Shown here: positions 9,463 to 17,120 of the stretch, piece after piece
Numbering within the stretch: position 1 is the stretch's first letter
Layout of the letters: each line of letters opens with the position of its first letter
Assembly (NCBI RefSeq): GCF_035989305.1
Contig: NZ_CP108514.1
Coordinates: 5,684,501 to 5,748,500 of the forward strand
DNA from: Streptomyces sp. NBC_01233
GTDB lineage: Bacteria > Actinomycetota > Actinomycetes > Streptomycetales > Streptomycetaceae
DNA length: 64,000 bases
Direction: 5' to 3'
Made by a program: the position numbers and the translations under genes
Notes under the pieces: generated by a model
Told to the model about the DNA's origin: nothing
Database searches by the model: none
What the model saw: only the letters and a program-made list of their open reading frames with translations

Positions 9463-9491
9463 ACTGTAGGGCCTTTTTTGAACAAGTTCAA
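9463..9491 (-). promoter_or_regulatory. predicted sigma-70-type promoter of the membrane protein-DCC1-TetR operon
   Basis: On the minus strand a TTGAAC -35 element (complement of 9486-9491) and a TACAGT -10 element (complement of 9463-9468) are separated by exactly 17 bases. The -35 hexamer is half of the upstream palindrome, and the second palindrome falls just after the predicted transcription start, a layout expected for repression. Confidence 0.55.
9478..9491. promoter_or_regulatory. operator-like palindrome TTGAACAAGTTCAA
   Basis: Second copy of TTGAAC-NN-GTTCAA (6+2+6). It covers the predicted -35 element of the minus-strand promoter and lies about four helical turns from the first copy. 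It could also affect the divergent encapsulin-like gene. Confidence 0.65.
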
Positions 9492-9645
9492 GCGAACGGG
9501 CGGGGGGCTCTCCGGCTGGGCCGGACGGCCCGATCGCCTCACCCGGTCGTGGAGATGTCCGGCGGCAGTTGCAACCACCATGCGTTACATGAAGCCACGC
9601 AGAGTAACTGATCTGAATCACGTGCATGCGAAAGTGAGGCGGCCC

Positions 9646-11008
9646 ATGCCGGTCGGGACGGCACCGGGCAACCGGACCGGAACGGCGCAGCGGCATCAGG
9701 AGCAGGAACAGCACAGCCTGAGCGCGGCGGCGGCGCGCAACCTCGCGACGACGACCAAGTCCGAACCGCAGATGCAGGGCATCAGCTCCCGCCGGCTCCT
9801 GCGGAAACTGCCCTGGGTGCATACGCCCGGCGGTGTCTACCGGGTGAACCGGCGGCTCTCGTACGCGCTCGGAGACGGCCGCGTCACCTTCGTCAAGAAC
9901 GGCTCCAAGGTCCACGTCATCCCGGCCGAGCCGACCGAGCTGCCGCTCCTGCGCGGCTTCGACGATCCGCTGGCGCTCGGCGCGCTGGCCGAGAAGTTCG
10001 TGCAGAAGGAGTACCAGCCCGGCCAGGTCATCGTGCACTCCGGCAAGAAGGCCGACCACGTCTTCCTCATCGCCCACGGCAAGGTCGAGAAGATCTGCCC
10101 GGGCAAGTACGGGGACGAGAACGTCGTCGGGCGCCTCGGCGACGGCGACACCTTCGGCGGCCACACGCCGGCCCGCGCCAAGGGCACCACCTGGGAGTTC
10201 ACCGCCCGTGCGGCGACCGCCGTCACGATCCTCGCGCTCCCGGAGACGGCGTACCGCGCCGTCGCCGACCAGTACACCCGCCTGCGCGAGCACGTCGCGG
10301 GCCTGAACGGCAGCCGCAACGGCTTCCGGACCAACCGGGCCGGCGAAAGGCCGTCGAACTGAGCGCCGGCCACCACGGAGAGCACCTACTGCCCGGCGCC
10401 TTCGCCGACTACGAGCTCAAGCCGCGCGAGTACGAGCTGAGCGTGGCCCAGACCGTGCTGAGGGTGCACACGCGCGTCGCCGACCTCTACAACCAGCCGA
10501 TGAACCAGACCCACCAGCAGCTGCGGCTCACCGTGCGGGAGCTGCGGGAGCGGCAGGAGCACGAGCTCGTCAACAACCCGGAGTTCGGGCTGCTCCACAA
10601 CGCCGACTTCGACCAGCGCATCCAGACCCACTGCGGTCCGCCGACCCCGGACGACCTCGACGACCTGCTCTCCATGCGGCGCGGCACCCAGTACCTGTTC
10701 GCCCACCCGAAGGCCATCGCCGCCTTCGGCGAGGGGTGCCGATCCTGCCCTGCGGGAAGATCCCGCTGACCGAACAGCACACCTCCTCGATCATCGCGGT
10801 GCGCACGGGCGAGGACAACGAAGGCGTGATCGGCCTCTACCAGACCGGCCTGCCGGACGAGTTCGAGCCGGGGCTCAACGTCCGCTTCACGGGCATCGAC
10901 GAGCGCGCGATCATCTCGTACCTCGTCACCGCCTACTACTCCGCGGCGGTCCTGGTCCCGGACGCCGTCGGCGTCCTGGAGAACGTCGAGGTCCGTCCGC
11001 GTGCCTGA
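9646..11008 (+). pseudogene. family 2B encapsulin shell protein with cyclic-nucleotide-binding domain, disrupted
   Basis: Related intact proteins (about 470 residues) form virus-like nanocompartments and carry an inserted Crp-type cNMP-binding domain. Three segments in three frames match in order. Segment 1 (9646 to about 10349) has the [20 protein letters not shown] arm and the cNMP domain ([20 protein letters not shown]). Segment 2 (about 10350-10733) has [34 protein letters not shown] and [20 protein letters not shown] of the shell fold. Segment 3 (10736-11008) has [20 protein letters not shown] and [20 protein letters not shown]. The first shift looks like one base missing in the AAA run at 10346-10348; at the second, about 20-30 expected residues are absent. 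ATG 9646 has GAGG six bases upstream. No terpene cyclase or other known cargo gene is adjacent. Confidence 0.82.
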
Positions 11009-11048
11009 GGGCGGGGGCTCCCGCCGGCCGGGGCGCCGCCCCGCCCGG

Positions 11049-11600
11049 TCAGAAACTCAGTGAACGGGCGTAGTTCACCTGGGACATCACCCACTGGTAG
11101 GTGCCCGCGTTCGTCGCCGGGATCATCGTGGAGTGGTGGCGGCCGCCGCTGGTCACCGTGACCTGGATGTAGCCGGTGGTGGTCTTCTCCTTCATCAGGA
11201 GGAAGAGCAGGCCGAGCAGGCAGAAGAGGAAGAAGACGATCGCGAGCACGATCGCGTGGGGCGGGAGCTTCTCCTCGGTGCGCGAGAAGTCGGTCGCGTT
11301 CCACATCGCGCCCTTGAGCGGCATCGGGCCCGACGGGGTGATGATCTGGTCCCCGGCGATGGTGATGTCACCGAGGGACAGGCCGGCGCCTCCGGCCGGG
11401 GCGGCGGCGGGGTAGCCGGGGACCGGCAGGCCCGCGCCGCCGATGGTCGGCTGGTAGGCCGGGGCCGCCGGGTAGGGCTGGGGGTAGCCGTAACTGGCCT
11501 CGCCCGGGCCCCACTTGTAGTCGTCCTGGCCGGGGCTGCCGGGCCGGCCGCCCTGGCCGGCGGGGTCATTGGCGTACGGGTTCGGCTGCTGCTCGCTCAT
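11049..11600 (-). CDS. Pro/Gly/Tyr-rich membrane protein of unknown function
   Basis: 183 residues. The first 60 are a low-complexity Pro/Gly/Tyr tail (NPYANDPAGQGG...YGYPQPYP) of the kind found on many actinobacterial membrane proteins. A short conserved stretch follows (LSLGDITIAGDQIITPSGPM), then one transmembrane helix (HAIVLAIVFFLFCLLGLLFLL) and a beta-rich C-terminus with GYIQVTVTSGGRHHSTMIPA. ATG 11600. I recognise the protein type but no function. It lies between the encapsulin remnant and the serine-hydrolase remnant. Confidence 0.82.
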   Translation of the reverse strand: MSEQQPNPYANDPAGQGGRPGSPGQDDYKWGPGEASYGYPQPYPAAPAYQPTIGGAGLPVPGYPAAAPAGGAGLSLGDITIAGDQIITPSGPMPLKGAMWNATDFSRTEEKLPPHAIVLAIVFFLFCLLGLLFLLMKEKTTTGYIQVTVTSGGRHHSTMIPATNAGTYQWVMSQVNYARSLSF

Positions 11601-11642
11601 ATGGCCGATCCTTCCACAACGACCCCCTTCCCCGTGTGCCGG

Positions 11643-11900
11643 TCAGAGAGCTGCCTCGACGACGCCGGTGACGTGTTCGACGGCCTCGGCCCTGGTCGCG
11701 GTCCGGGTCGGCAGGAAGGAGTACGTGACCACGCGGCGGCCGTCCGCGGTGCCGAAGACCCCGCCGGAGTACTGGGCCATGCTGCCGGTCTTGCCCCACA
11801 CCCCGGTGCCGTCCGACAGCTTGTACGGGGCCAACCCGCCCGCGCTGTAAGGCTCCTTGGCGGTCTTGGAGAGCGGGGGCGTGACGAACAGCCGGCGCTG
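11643..11900 (-). pseudogene. C-terminal remnant of a serine hydrolase / D-Ala-D-Ala carboxypeptidase
   Basis: About 80 residues corresponding to the end of a beta-lactamase-fold hydrolase. The third active-site motif is intact as VWGKTGS, followed by the closing strands SGGVFGTADGRRVVTYSF and the final helix. Upstream (higher coordinates) the homology stops near 11890-11900 and the DNA continues as the inside of a plus-strand DUF4132-type gene, so the SxxK and YxN halves are missing. No credible start exists for the fragment. Interpreted as a gene truncated by a deletion that also removed the start of its divergent neighbour. Confidence 0.65.
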
Positions 11901-11910
11901 CTGCGCCGGC
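11891..11910. repeat. inverted repeat at the junction of two truncated genes
   Basis: GCCGGCGC, four-base loop TGCT, GCGCCGGC: a perfect 8-bp inverted repeat placed exactly where homology to the minus-strand hydrolase ends and homology to the plus-strand DUF4132-type protein begins. Confidence 0.6.
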
Positions 11911-11911
11911 G

Positions 11912-12433
11912 GCGGCAGACGGCCGCCGCCACGTCGACCCGCTGCCGCTCGAGCGGATACCGGCGCTGGTGCTGAGCGAGGTGCTTCGGGACGTCGACCT
12001 GTTCGTCGGCGTGGCCAGCGTCGGCAACGACCCGACCTGGTCCGACGGCGGGCCCCAGGGCCGCTTCCGCGAGTACTGGACCTCGTACGGCTTCGGCGAG
12101 CTGAACCAGAGCGCGCAGACCCGGCGGGCGCTGCTGGAGCGGCTGGTGCCGCGCCTGGCCGTCGCCGACCGCTGCACGGTCGAGGACCGCTTCCTGCACG
12201 TGCGGGGCGAGCTGCACACGTACAAGATCCACCTGGGCTCGGGGAACATCCTGATGACCCCGAACGACCAGTACCTGTGCATCGTCCCCGGCGGATCCAC
12301 CGCACCCGACACCGGCTACCTGCCCTTCGAGGGGGACCGGACGCTGGCCGTGATCCTCAGCAAGGCCATGCTGCTCGCGAAGGACACGGAGATCACCGAC
12401 CCGACCATCATCAGCCAGCTCCACCGCCGCTGA
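11912..12433 (+). pseudogene. C-terminal remnant of a DUF4132-type protein
   Basis: The frame reads HVDPLPLERIPALVLSEVLR then DVDLFVGVASVGNDPTW and ends RFLHVRGELHTYKIHLGSGN, ILMTPNDQYLCIVPG and DPTIISQLHRR. This is the C-terminal module of large (often over 1000-residue) DUF4132-type proteins, whose function is unknown. Only about 170 residues remain. The nominal GTG at 11969 lies inside the conserved region, so it is unlikely to be a genuine start. Truncated at the same junction as the minus-strand hydrolase fragment. Confidence 0.68.
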
Positions 12434-12463
12434 GGCCTGCGGCCGGCGGTGGTGGAAACGGGC

Positions 12464-12508
12464 GGGGCCCCGCCTCCCCCGGACACGATCCGGAGGGGGC
12501 GGGGCCCC
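12464..12508. terminator. strong hairpin at the end of sdhB / convergent remnant
   Basis: Two 20-base arms (12464-12483 and 12489-12508) pair with two mismatches around the loop CACGA; both arms contain the GGGGCCCCGCC block. It sits between the convergent stops of the DUF4132 remnant and sdhB and probably ends the sdh transcript. Confidence 0.75.
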
Positions 12509-12545
12509 GATGTCCACCGGCCTCAGCCGAGACGCGTCAAGAAGG

Positions 12546-13304
12546 CTAGAAGCGGCGGGTGATCAGGGCGCGCTTGACTTCCTGGATCGCCTTCGTGACC
12601 TCGATGCCGCGCGGGCAGGCATCGGTGCAGTTGAAGGTCGTGCGGCAGCGCCACACGCCGTCCTTGTCGTTCAGGATCTCCAGCCGCTGCTCGCCGGCCT
12701 CGTCACGCGAGTCGAAGATGAAGCGGTGCGCGTTGACGATCGCCGCCGGGCCGAAGTACTGCCCGTCGTTCCAGAACACCGGGCACGAGGACGTGCACGC
12801 GGCGCACAGGATGCACTTGGTGGTGTCGTCGAAGCGCTCGCGGTCCTCGGCGGACTGCAGGCGCTCGCGCGTCGGCTCGTTGCCCTTGGTGACCAGGAAC
12901 GGCATGACGTCGCGGTACGCCTGGAAGAAGGGCTCCATGTCGACCACGAGGTCCTTCATCACCGTGAGGCCCTTGATGGCCTCGACGGTGATCGGCTTCT
13001 CCGGGTTGATGTCCTTGATCAGCGTCTTGCAGGCGAGCCTGTTCTTGCCGTTGATCCGCATCGCGTCGGAGCCGCAGATGCCGTGCGCGCACGAGCGGCG
13101 GAAGGTCAGCGTGCCGTCGAGGTCCCACTTGATCTTGTGGAGACCGTCGAGCACGCGCTCCTTCGGGTCGATCTCGACCTGGAAGTCCTGCCAGGTCGAC
13201 TCCTCGGAGATCTCCGGGTTGAAGCGGCGGATCCGGAAGGTGACCGTGATGAACGGCGAGGCGGCGGCCGCCGCCTCCATCTTGTCCAGGGTGGGGGTGG
13301 CCAT
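12546..13304 (-). CDS. sdhB: succinate dehydrogenase iron-sulfur subunit
   Basis: Electron-transfer subunit of complex II, passing electrons from the FAD subunit to menaquinone. 252 residues. The N-terminal plant-type ferredoxin domain carries CAHGICGSDAMRINGKNRLAC for [2Fe-2S]; the C-terminal domain has CILCAACTSSCPVFW and CRTTFNCTDACPRG for [4Fe-4S] and [3Fe-4S]. The ATG shares a base with the sdhA stop (TGATG at 13302-13306), indicating translational coupling. Last gene of sdhCDAB, followed by a strong hairpin. Confidence 0.98.
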   Translation of the reverse strand: MATPTLDKMEAAAAASPFITVTFRIRRFNPEISEESTWQDFQVEIDPKERVLDGLHKIKWDLDGTLTFRRSCAHGICGSDAMRINGKNRLACKTLIKDINPEKPITVEAIKGLTVMKDLVVDMEPFFQAYRDVMPFLVTKGNEPTRERLQSAEDRERFDDTTKCILCAACTSSCPVFWNDGQYFGPAAIVNAHRFIFDSRDEAGEQRLEILNDKDGVWRCRTTFNCTDACPRGIEVTKAIQEVKRALITRRF

Positions 13305-15058
13305 CAGTACTTACGCTCCATCGGCTGGTAGCGGGTGACGACGACGGGCTTGTAGTCCAGCCGGACGGAATCCTTGCCGTCGTCGCCGACCTCGCGGTAC
13401 GCCATGGTGTGGCGCATGAAGTTGACGTCGTCGCGGTTCGGGTAGTCCTCGCGGTAGTGACCGCCGCGGGACTCCTTGCGCGCCAGCGCGGACACGGCCA
13501 TGACCTCGGCCAGGTCGAGCAGGTTGCCCAGCTCGATGGCCTCCAGCAGGTCCGTGTTGAAGCGCTTGCCCTTGTCCTGGACGGACACGTTCTTGTAGCG
13601 CTCGCGCAGCTCCGCGATCTTCTCGACCGCGGTCTTGATGGTCTGCTCCGTACGGAACACCATCACGCACGCGTCCATCGTCTCCTGGAGCTCCAGACGC
13701 AGCTCGGCGACCCGCTCGTTGCCCGTGGAGTTGCGCAGGTGCTCGACGAGGTCGATGACCTGCTGCGCCGGGTTCTCCGGGAGCTCGACGTAGTCGTTCT
13801 CCTGCGAGTACCTGGCCGCGGCGATACCGGAGCGCTTGCCGAAGACGTTGATGTCCAGCAGCGAGTTGGTGCCCAGGCGGTTCGCGCCGTGCACCGACAC
13901 GCACGCGACCTCGCCGGCCGCGTACAGGCCCGGGACGACGGTGGTGTTGTCGCTGAGGACCTCACCCTCGACGTTGGTCGGGATGCCGCCCATGGCGTAG
14001 TGCGCGGTGGGCTGGATCGGGATCGGGTCCGTGTACGGCTCGATGCCCAGGTAGGTGCGCGCGAACTCGGTGATGTCCGGGAGCTTCGCGTCGAGCTGCT
14101 CCGGCGGCAGGTGCGTCAGGTCCAGGTACACGTGGTCACCGGCCGGACCGCAGCCGCGGCCCTCACGGATCTCGGTGTAGATGGAGCGCGAGACGACGTC
14201 ACGGGACGCGAGGTCCTTCATGACCGGCGCGTACTTCTCCATGAAGCGCTCGCCGTCCTTGTTGCGGAGGATGCCGCCCTCACCGCGGGCGCCCTCCGTC
14301 AGCAGGATGCCCATGCGCCAGATGCCCGTCGGGTGGAACTGGAAGAACTCCATGTCCTCGAGCGGCAGGCCGCGGCGGTAGCAGGCCGCCTGGCCGTCAC
14401 CCGTGAGGGTGTGCGCGTTGGAGGTCACCTTGAAGAACTTGCCGGTGCCGCCGGAGGCGTAGATGACGGCCTTGGCCTGGAACACGTGGATCTCGCCGGT
14501 GGCGAGCTCGTACGCGACCACACCGGCCGACTTCTTGACGCCGTCCTCCTCGACGAGGAGCTGGTCCAGGACGTAGAACTCGTTGAAGAACTCCACGCCC
14601 TCCTTGACGCAGTTCTGGTACAGCGTCTGGAGGATCATGTGACCGGTGCGGTCCGCGGCGTAGCAGGACCGGCGGACCGGGGCCTCGCCGTGGTTGCGCG
14701 AGTGGCCGCCGAAGCGGCGCTGGTCGATGGTGCCGTCCGGGGTGCGGTTGAACGGCAGGCCCATCTTCTCCAGGTCGAGGACGGCGTCGATGGCCTCCTT
14801 CGCCAGGATCTCGGCGGCGTCCTGGTCGACCAGGTAGTCACCGCCCTTGACCGTGTCGAAGGTGTGCCACTCCCAGTTGTCCTCTTCCACGTTGGCCAGC
14901 GCGGCAGCCATGCCGCCCTGCGCGGCGCCCGTGTGGGAGCGGGTGGGGTAGAGCTTCGTCAGCACGGCGGTGCGGCTGCGCTTCGTCGACTCGATGGCGG
15001 CGCGCATGCCCGCGCCGCCCGCGCCGACGATGACGGTGTCGTACTTGTGGATCTTCAT
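13304..15058 (-). CDS. sdhA: succinate dehydrogenase flavoprotein subunit
   Basis: Catalytic subunit oxidising succinate to fumarate on the cytoplasmic face of the membrane. 584 residues, the usual length. FAD-binding VIVGAGGAGMRAA at residues 9-21; the covalent-FAD histidine lies in SHTGAAQGG (about H42); the substrate region includes FQFHPTGIWRMGILLTEGAR and TAHYAMGGI. ATG 15058 gives the canonical MKIHKYDTVIVGAG start. It lies between sdhD and sdhB in one operon; only 23 bases separate it from the sdhD stop. Confidence 0.99.
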   Translation of the reverse strand: MKIHKYDTVIVGAGGAGMRAAIESTKRSRTAVLTKLYPTRSHTGAAQGGMAAALANVEEDNWEWHTFDTVKGGDYLVDQDAAEILAKEAIDAVLDLEKMGLPFNRTPDGTIDQRRFGGHSRNHGEAPVRRSCYAADRTGHMILQTLYQNCVKEGVEFFNEFYVLDQLLVEEDGVKKSAGVVAYELATGEIHVFQAKAVIYASGGTGKFFKVTSNAHTLTGDGQAACYRRGLPLEDMEFFQFHPTGIWRMGILLTEGARGEGGILRNKDGERFMEKYAPVMKDLASRDVVSRSIYTEIREGRGCGPAGDHVYLDLTHLPPEQLDAKLPDITEFARTYLGIEPYTDPIPIQPTAHYAMGGIPTNVEGEVLSDNTTVVPGLYAAGEVACVSVHGANRLGTNSLLDINVFGKRSGIAAARYSQENDYVELPENPAQQVIDLVEHLRNSTGNERVAELRLELQETMDACVMVFRTEQTIKTAVEKIAELRERYKNVSVQDKGKRFNTDLLEAIELGNLLDLAEVMAVSALARKESRGGHYREDYPNRDDVNFMRHTMAYREVGDDGKDSVRLDYKPVVVTRYQPMERKY

Positions 15059-15081
15059 TGGTTTCGCCTCAGCCCCGTTGC

Positions 15082-15573
15082 CTAGCGGATGTTCGGGTCG
15101 AAGGTGAAGATCACCAGCGTGCCCAGAAGGATGGTGAACACCGTGGCGGTGTAGAGCAGGCCCTTCAGCCACAGCCGCGTGTTGGCGCGCTCCGCGTAGT
15201 CGTTGATGACCGTACGCAGACCGTTGGCGCCGTGCAGCATGGCCAGCCACAGCATCAGCAGGTCCCAGACCTGCCAGAACGGGGAAGCCCACCGGCCGGC
15301 CACGAAGGCGAAGCCGATCTTGGAGACGCCGCCGTCGAGCACCAGCTGGATCAGCAGGTGGCCGATGACCAGGACGACGAGCACGATGCCCGAGAGGCGC
15401 ATGAAGAGCCACGCGACCATCTCGAAGTTGCCGCGGGTCGAGCGCGGGGTCTTGCCCGTGCGCTTGCGCGGGGCCTCGATGTAGGGCGCCGGGTTGTCGA
15501 CGTCGTAGAGGGACACGCCCTCGACGTCGCCGACGCCCTTGGTCATGTCGACGGAAGAAGTGTCAGAAGACAT
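15082..15573 (-). CDS. sdhD: succinate dehydrogenase hydrophobic membrane anchor subunit
   Basis: Membrane anchor of complex II. 163 residues: a charged N-terminal 55-residue stretch, then three transmembrane helices (MVAWLFMRLSGIVLVVLVIG, WDLLMLWLAMLHGANGLR and LLYTATVFTILLGTLVIF). His residues in the first two helices (GHLLIQL, LHGANG) are candidate haem ligands. ATG 15573 is preferred, five bases after the sdhC stop; a GTG nine bases upstream overlaps that stop. Confidence 0.92.
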   Translation of the reverse strand: MSSDTSSVDMTKGVGDVEGVSLYDVDNPAPYIEAPRKRTGKTPRSTRGNFEMVAWLFMRLSGIVLVVLVIGHLLIQLVLDGGVSKIGFAFVAGRWASPFWQVWDLLMLWLAMLHGANGLRTVINDYAERANTRLWLKGLLYTATVFTILLGTLVIFTFDPNIR

Positions 15574-15578
15574 GCGTG

Positions 15579-15959
15579 TCACTTCCCGAACAGTTCAAGG
15601 TAGGCGTGGCCCAGCACGGGGTACAGGGCCCCGAACATCAGCACGATCCAGATGCCCACGACGGACCAGAGCATGTGCTTCTGGTAGCGGGGGCCCTTGG
15701 ACCAGAAGTCCACGGCGATGACACGGAGACCGTTGAGCGCGTGGAACAGGATTGCGGCGACGAGGCCGTACTCCAGCAGCGCGACGATCGGAGTCTTGTA
15801 GGTAGCCACGACATCGTCGTACGCCTCGGGGGAGACGCGGACGAGTGCGGTGTCGAGGACGTGTACGAACAGGAAGAAGAAAATGAGGACGCCGGTGACT
15901 CGATGAGCCACCCAGGACCACATTCCTTCCCGGCCGCGGTACAACGTTCCAGCCGGCAC
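15579..15959 (-). CDS. sdhC: succinate dehydrogenase cytochrome b556 subunit
   Basis: Cytochrome b subunit of complex II, 126 residues, three transmembrane helices. Landmarks are GMWSWVAHRVTGVLIFFFLF with FVHVLDTALV, and the ILFHALNGLRVIAVDFW segment carrying a candidate haem-ligand His. GTG 15959 has a near-ideal GGAGGG six bases upstream. First gene of sdhCDAB. The 152 bases up to uraD must hold the operon promoter; I could not identify its elements with confidence. Confidence 0.95.
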   Translation of the reverse strand: MPAGTLYRGREGMWSWVAHRVTGVLIFFFLFVHVLDTALVRVSPEAYDDVVATYKTPIVALLEYGLVAAILFHALNGLRVIAVDFWSKGPRYQKHMLWSVVGIWIVLMFGALYPVLGHAYLELFGK

Positions 15960-16111
15960 GGAAAACCCTCCGGAAGCGGGGCGGGGGCCAGCCGGCTTCT
16001 TTGTCGGTCGGGCCCGGCCGGGTACGGTCCTCCGGCCCCGGACATCGTAGCGACGCTTTGTCGGTTCCCTTGCGCGGGGGCCATCGGTGTGATCAAACAG
16101 GCACGTACGGA

Positions 16112-16798
16112 CTATCCCACAGGGGCGAATAGCCCGATTTCCGAGGCAGTCGGCCCATCCGTCGAGGTCAGCCAGCGTGTCAGATCCCAGAGCCGGGCCT
16201 GTGCGACGCGGCGCAGCTCGTCCGCCGAGATCGAGCGCTCCTCGTCCACCTCGTGCGTCATCCTGCGGCGGATCGCCCCCAGCAGCTGGTCCGCCTGCTC
16301 CTCCGGCGGATGCCCTGCGAGGCAGATCACGAAGGCGTGGCCGAATTTCCGTTCGTACTCCGCGTGCGCCGCGTCGAGGGCCAGCAGGGCGGCGTACGGC
16401 GCGCCGTGGTCCAGCTCCGCCGAACTCTCCGCGGCCAGCGCCTCGGTCAGGTCGGCCTGGGAGAGGTCGTACGAGGCCTCGTCCGCGGCGGCGAGCAGGG
16501 CGTCCGGATCCGGGTAGGGGCGGTGGGTGGCCACCCGGTGCGCCCAGCGGCGGCTCCCGCAGCACTGCAGCAGGACGGCGTGGGCGGTCTCGGGGGACAG
16601 GGTGTTGAACCGTGCCAGCCCGGAGCCGTGAGAAGGATGGGAGCACCCCGCAGACTTCTCCCCCAGGCTTCTCCCCCGGACTCCGTCCGGGAGGGGCCCC
16701 CGTGAAGGGGCCCCCAGGGAGGTGCCCCCGTGGGCCTGTGCCGGAAGGTGGCTGGACAGCTTGGGGCTCCTCGGGGCGTGGCGCGGGTGTACCGCCAC
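16112..16798 (-). CDS. uraD: OHCU decarboxylase (ureide pathway)
   Basis: 2-oxo-4-hydroxy-4-carboxy-5-ureidoimidazoline decarboxylase, which makes S-allantoin in urate breakdown. The family region starts at LARFNTLSPETAHAVLLQCC (near 16625) and includes HRPYPDPDALL, the KFGHAFVICLAGHPPEE core and a C-terminal helix. The first about 58 codons do not look like the family: they run through hairpin-rich repetitive DNA (16638-16740). GTG 16798 is the only standard in-frame start found, so either the protein has an unusual N-terminal extension or the native start was displaced. No other urate gene lies nearby; sdhC follows on the same strand. Confidence 0.75.
   Translation of the reverse strand: MAVHPRHAPRSPKLSSHLPAQAHGGTSLGAPSRGPLPDGVRGRSLGEKSAGCSHPSHGSGLARFNTLSPETAHAVLLQCCGSRRWAHRVATHRPYPDPDALLAAADEASYDLSQADLTEALAAESSAELDHGAPYAALLALDAAHAEYERKFGHAFVICLAGHPPEEQADQLLGAIRRRMTHEVDEERSISADELRRVAQARLWDLTRWLTSTDGPTASEIGLFAPVG
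16638..16740. repeat. hairpin-rich intergenic-type repeat inside the 5' part of the uraD frame
   Basis: Contains repeated CTTCTCCCCC units, an inverted CGGAC-TCC-GTCCG and two GGGGCCCCC blocks separated by GTGAA. It resembles the short G/C-rich repeats scattered between genes in Streptomyces. Here it falls within the reading frame ahead of the conserved uraD domain. Confidence 0.55.
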
Positions 16799-17120
16799 GC
16801 TAGCGATGCAAGGCAGGGTGTGTCGTACCCATCAGGGGTTTTCACCCGGAAGTGAGCCGAAAGGATGACGTGAGCGCCGCAGCCAGGCCCGGGAAGTGGT
16901 CCGGGAGGGGGAGGGCGACCGAGGCCGCCACCCCCCACAGGAGAGGCCCCGGCCGCCATCCGTCACGGACTCGTGCGACAAGCCCGTACCCCTGTCAGCG
17001 CCACGAGTGCGTTTTGTGTCACACCTCGCTCCGCACAGGATTGGTTGCGCGTTGTATCACTCGTGGACGTGGGGTGCTTGAAAGCCGTAACGTGCTGATT
17101 TGCGCCACACGTACAGGACA
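16799..17120. other. intergenic region between divergent uraD and ECF sigma gene
   Basis: 322 bases with no convincing gene. It must hold the promoters for uraD (minus) and the sigma factor operon (plus). I see no clear palindrome or RNA element; a TTGCGC at 17045 is an unverified -35 candidate for the plus strand. Confidence 0.5.
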
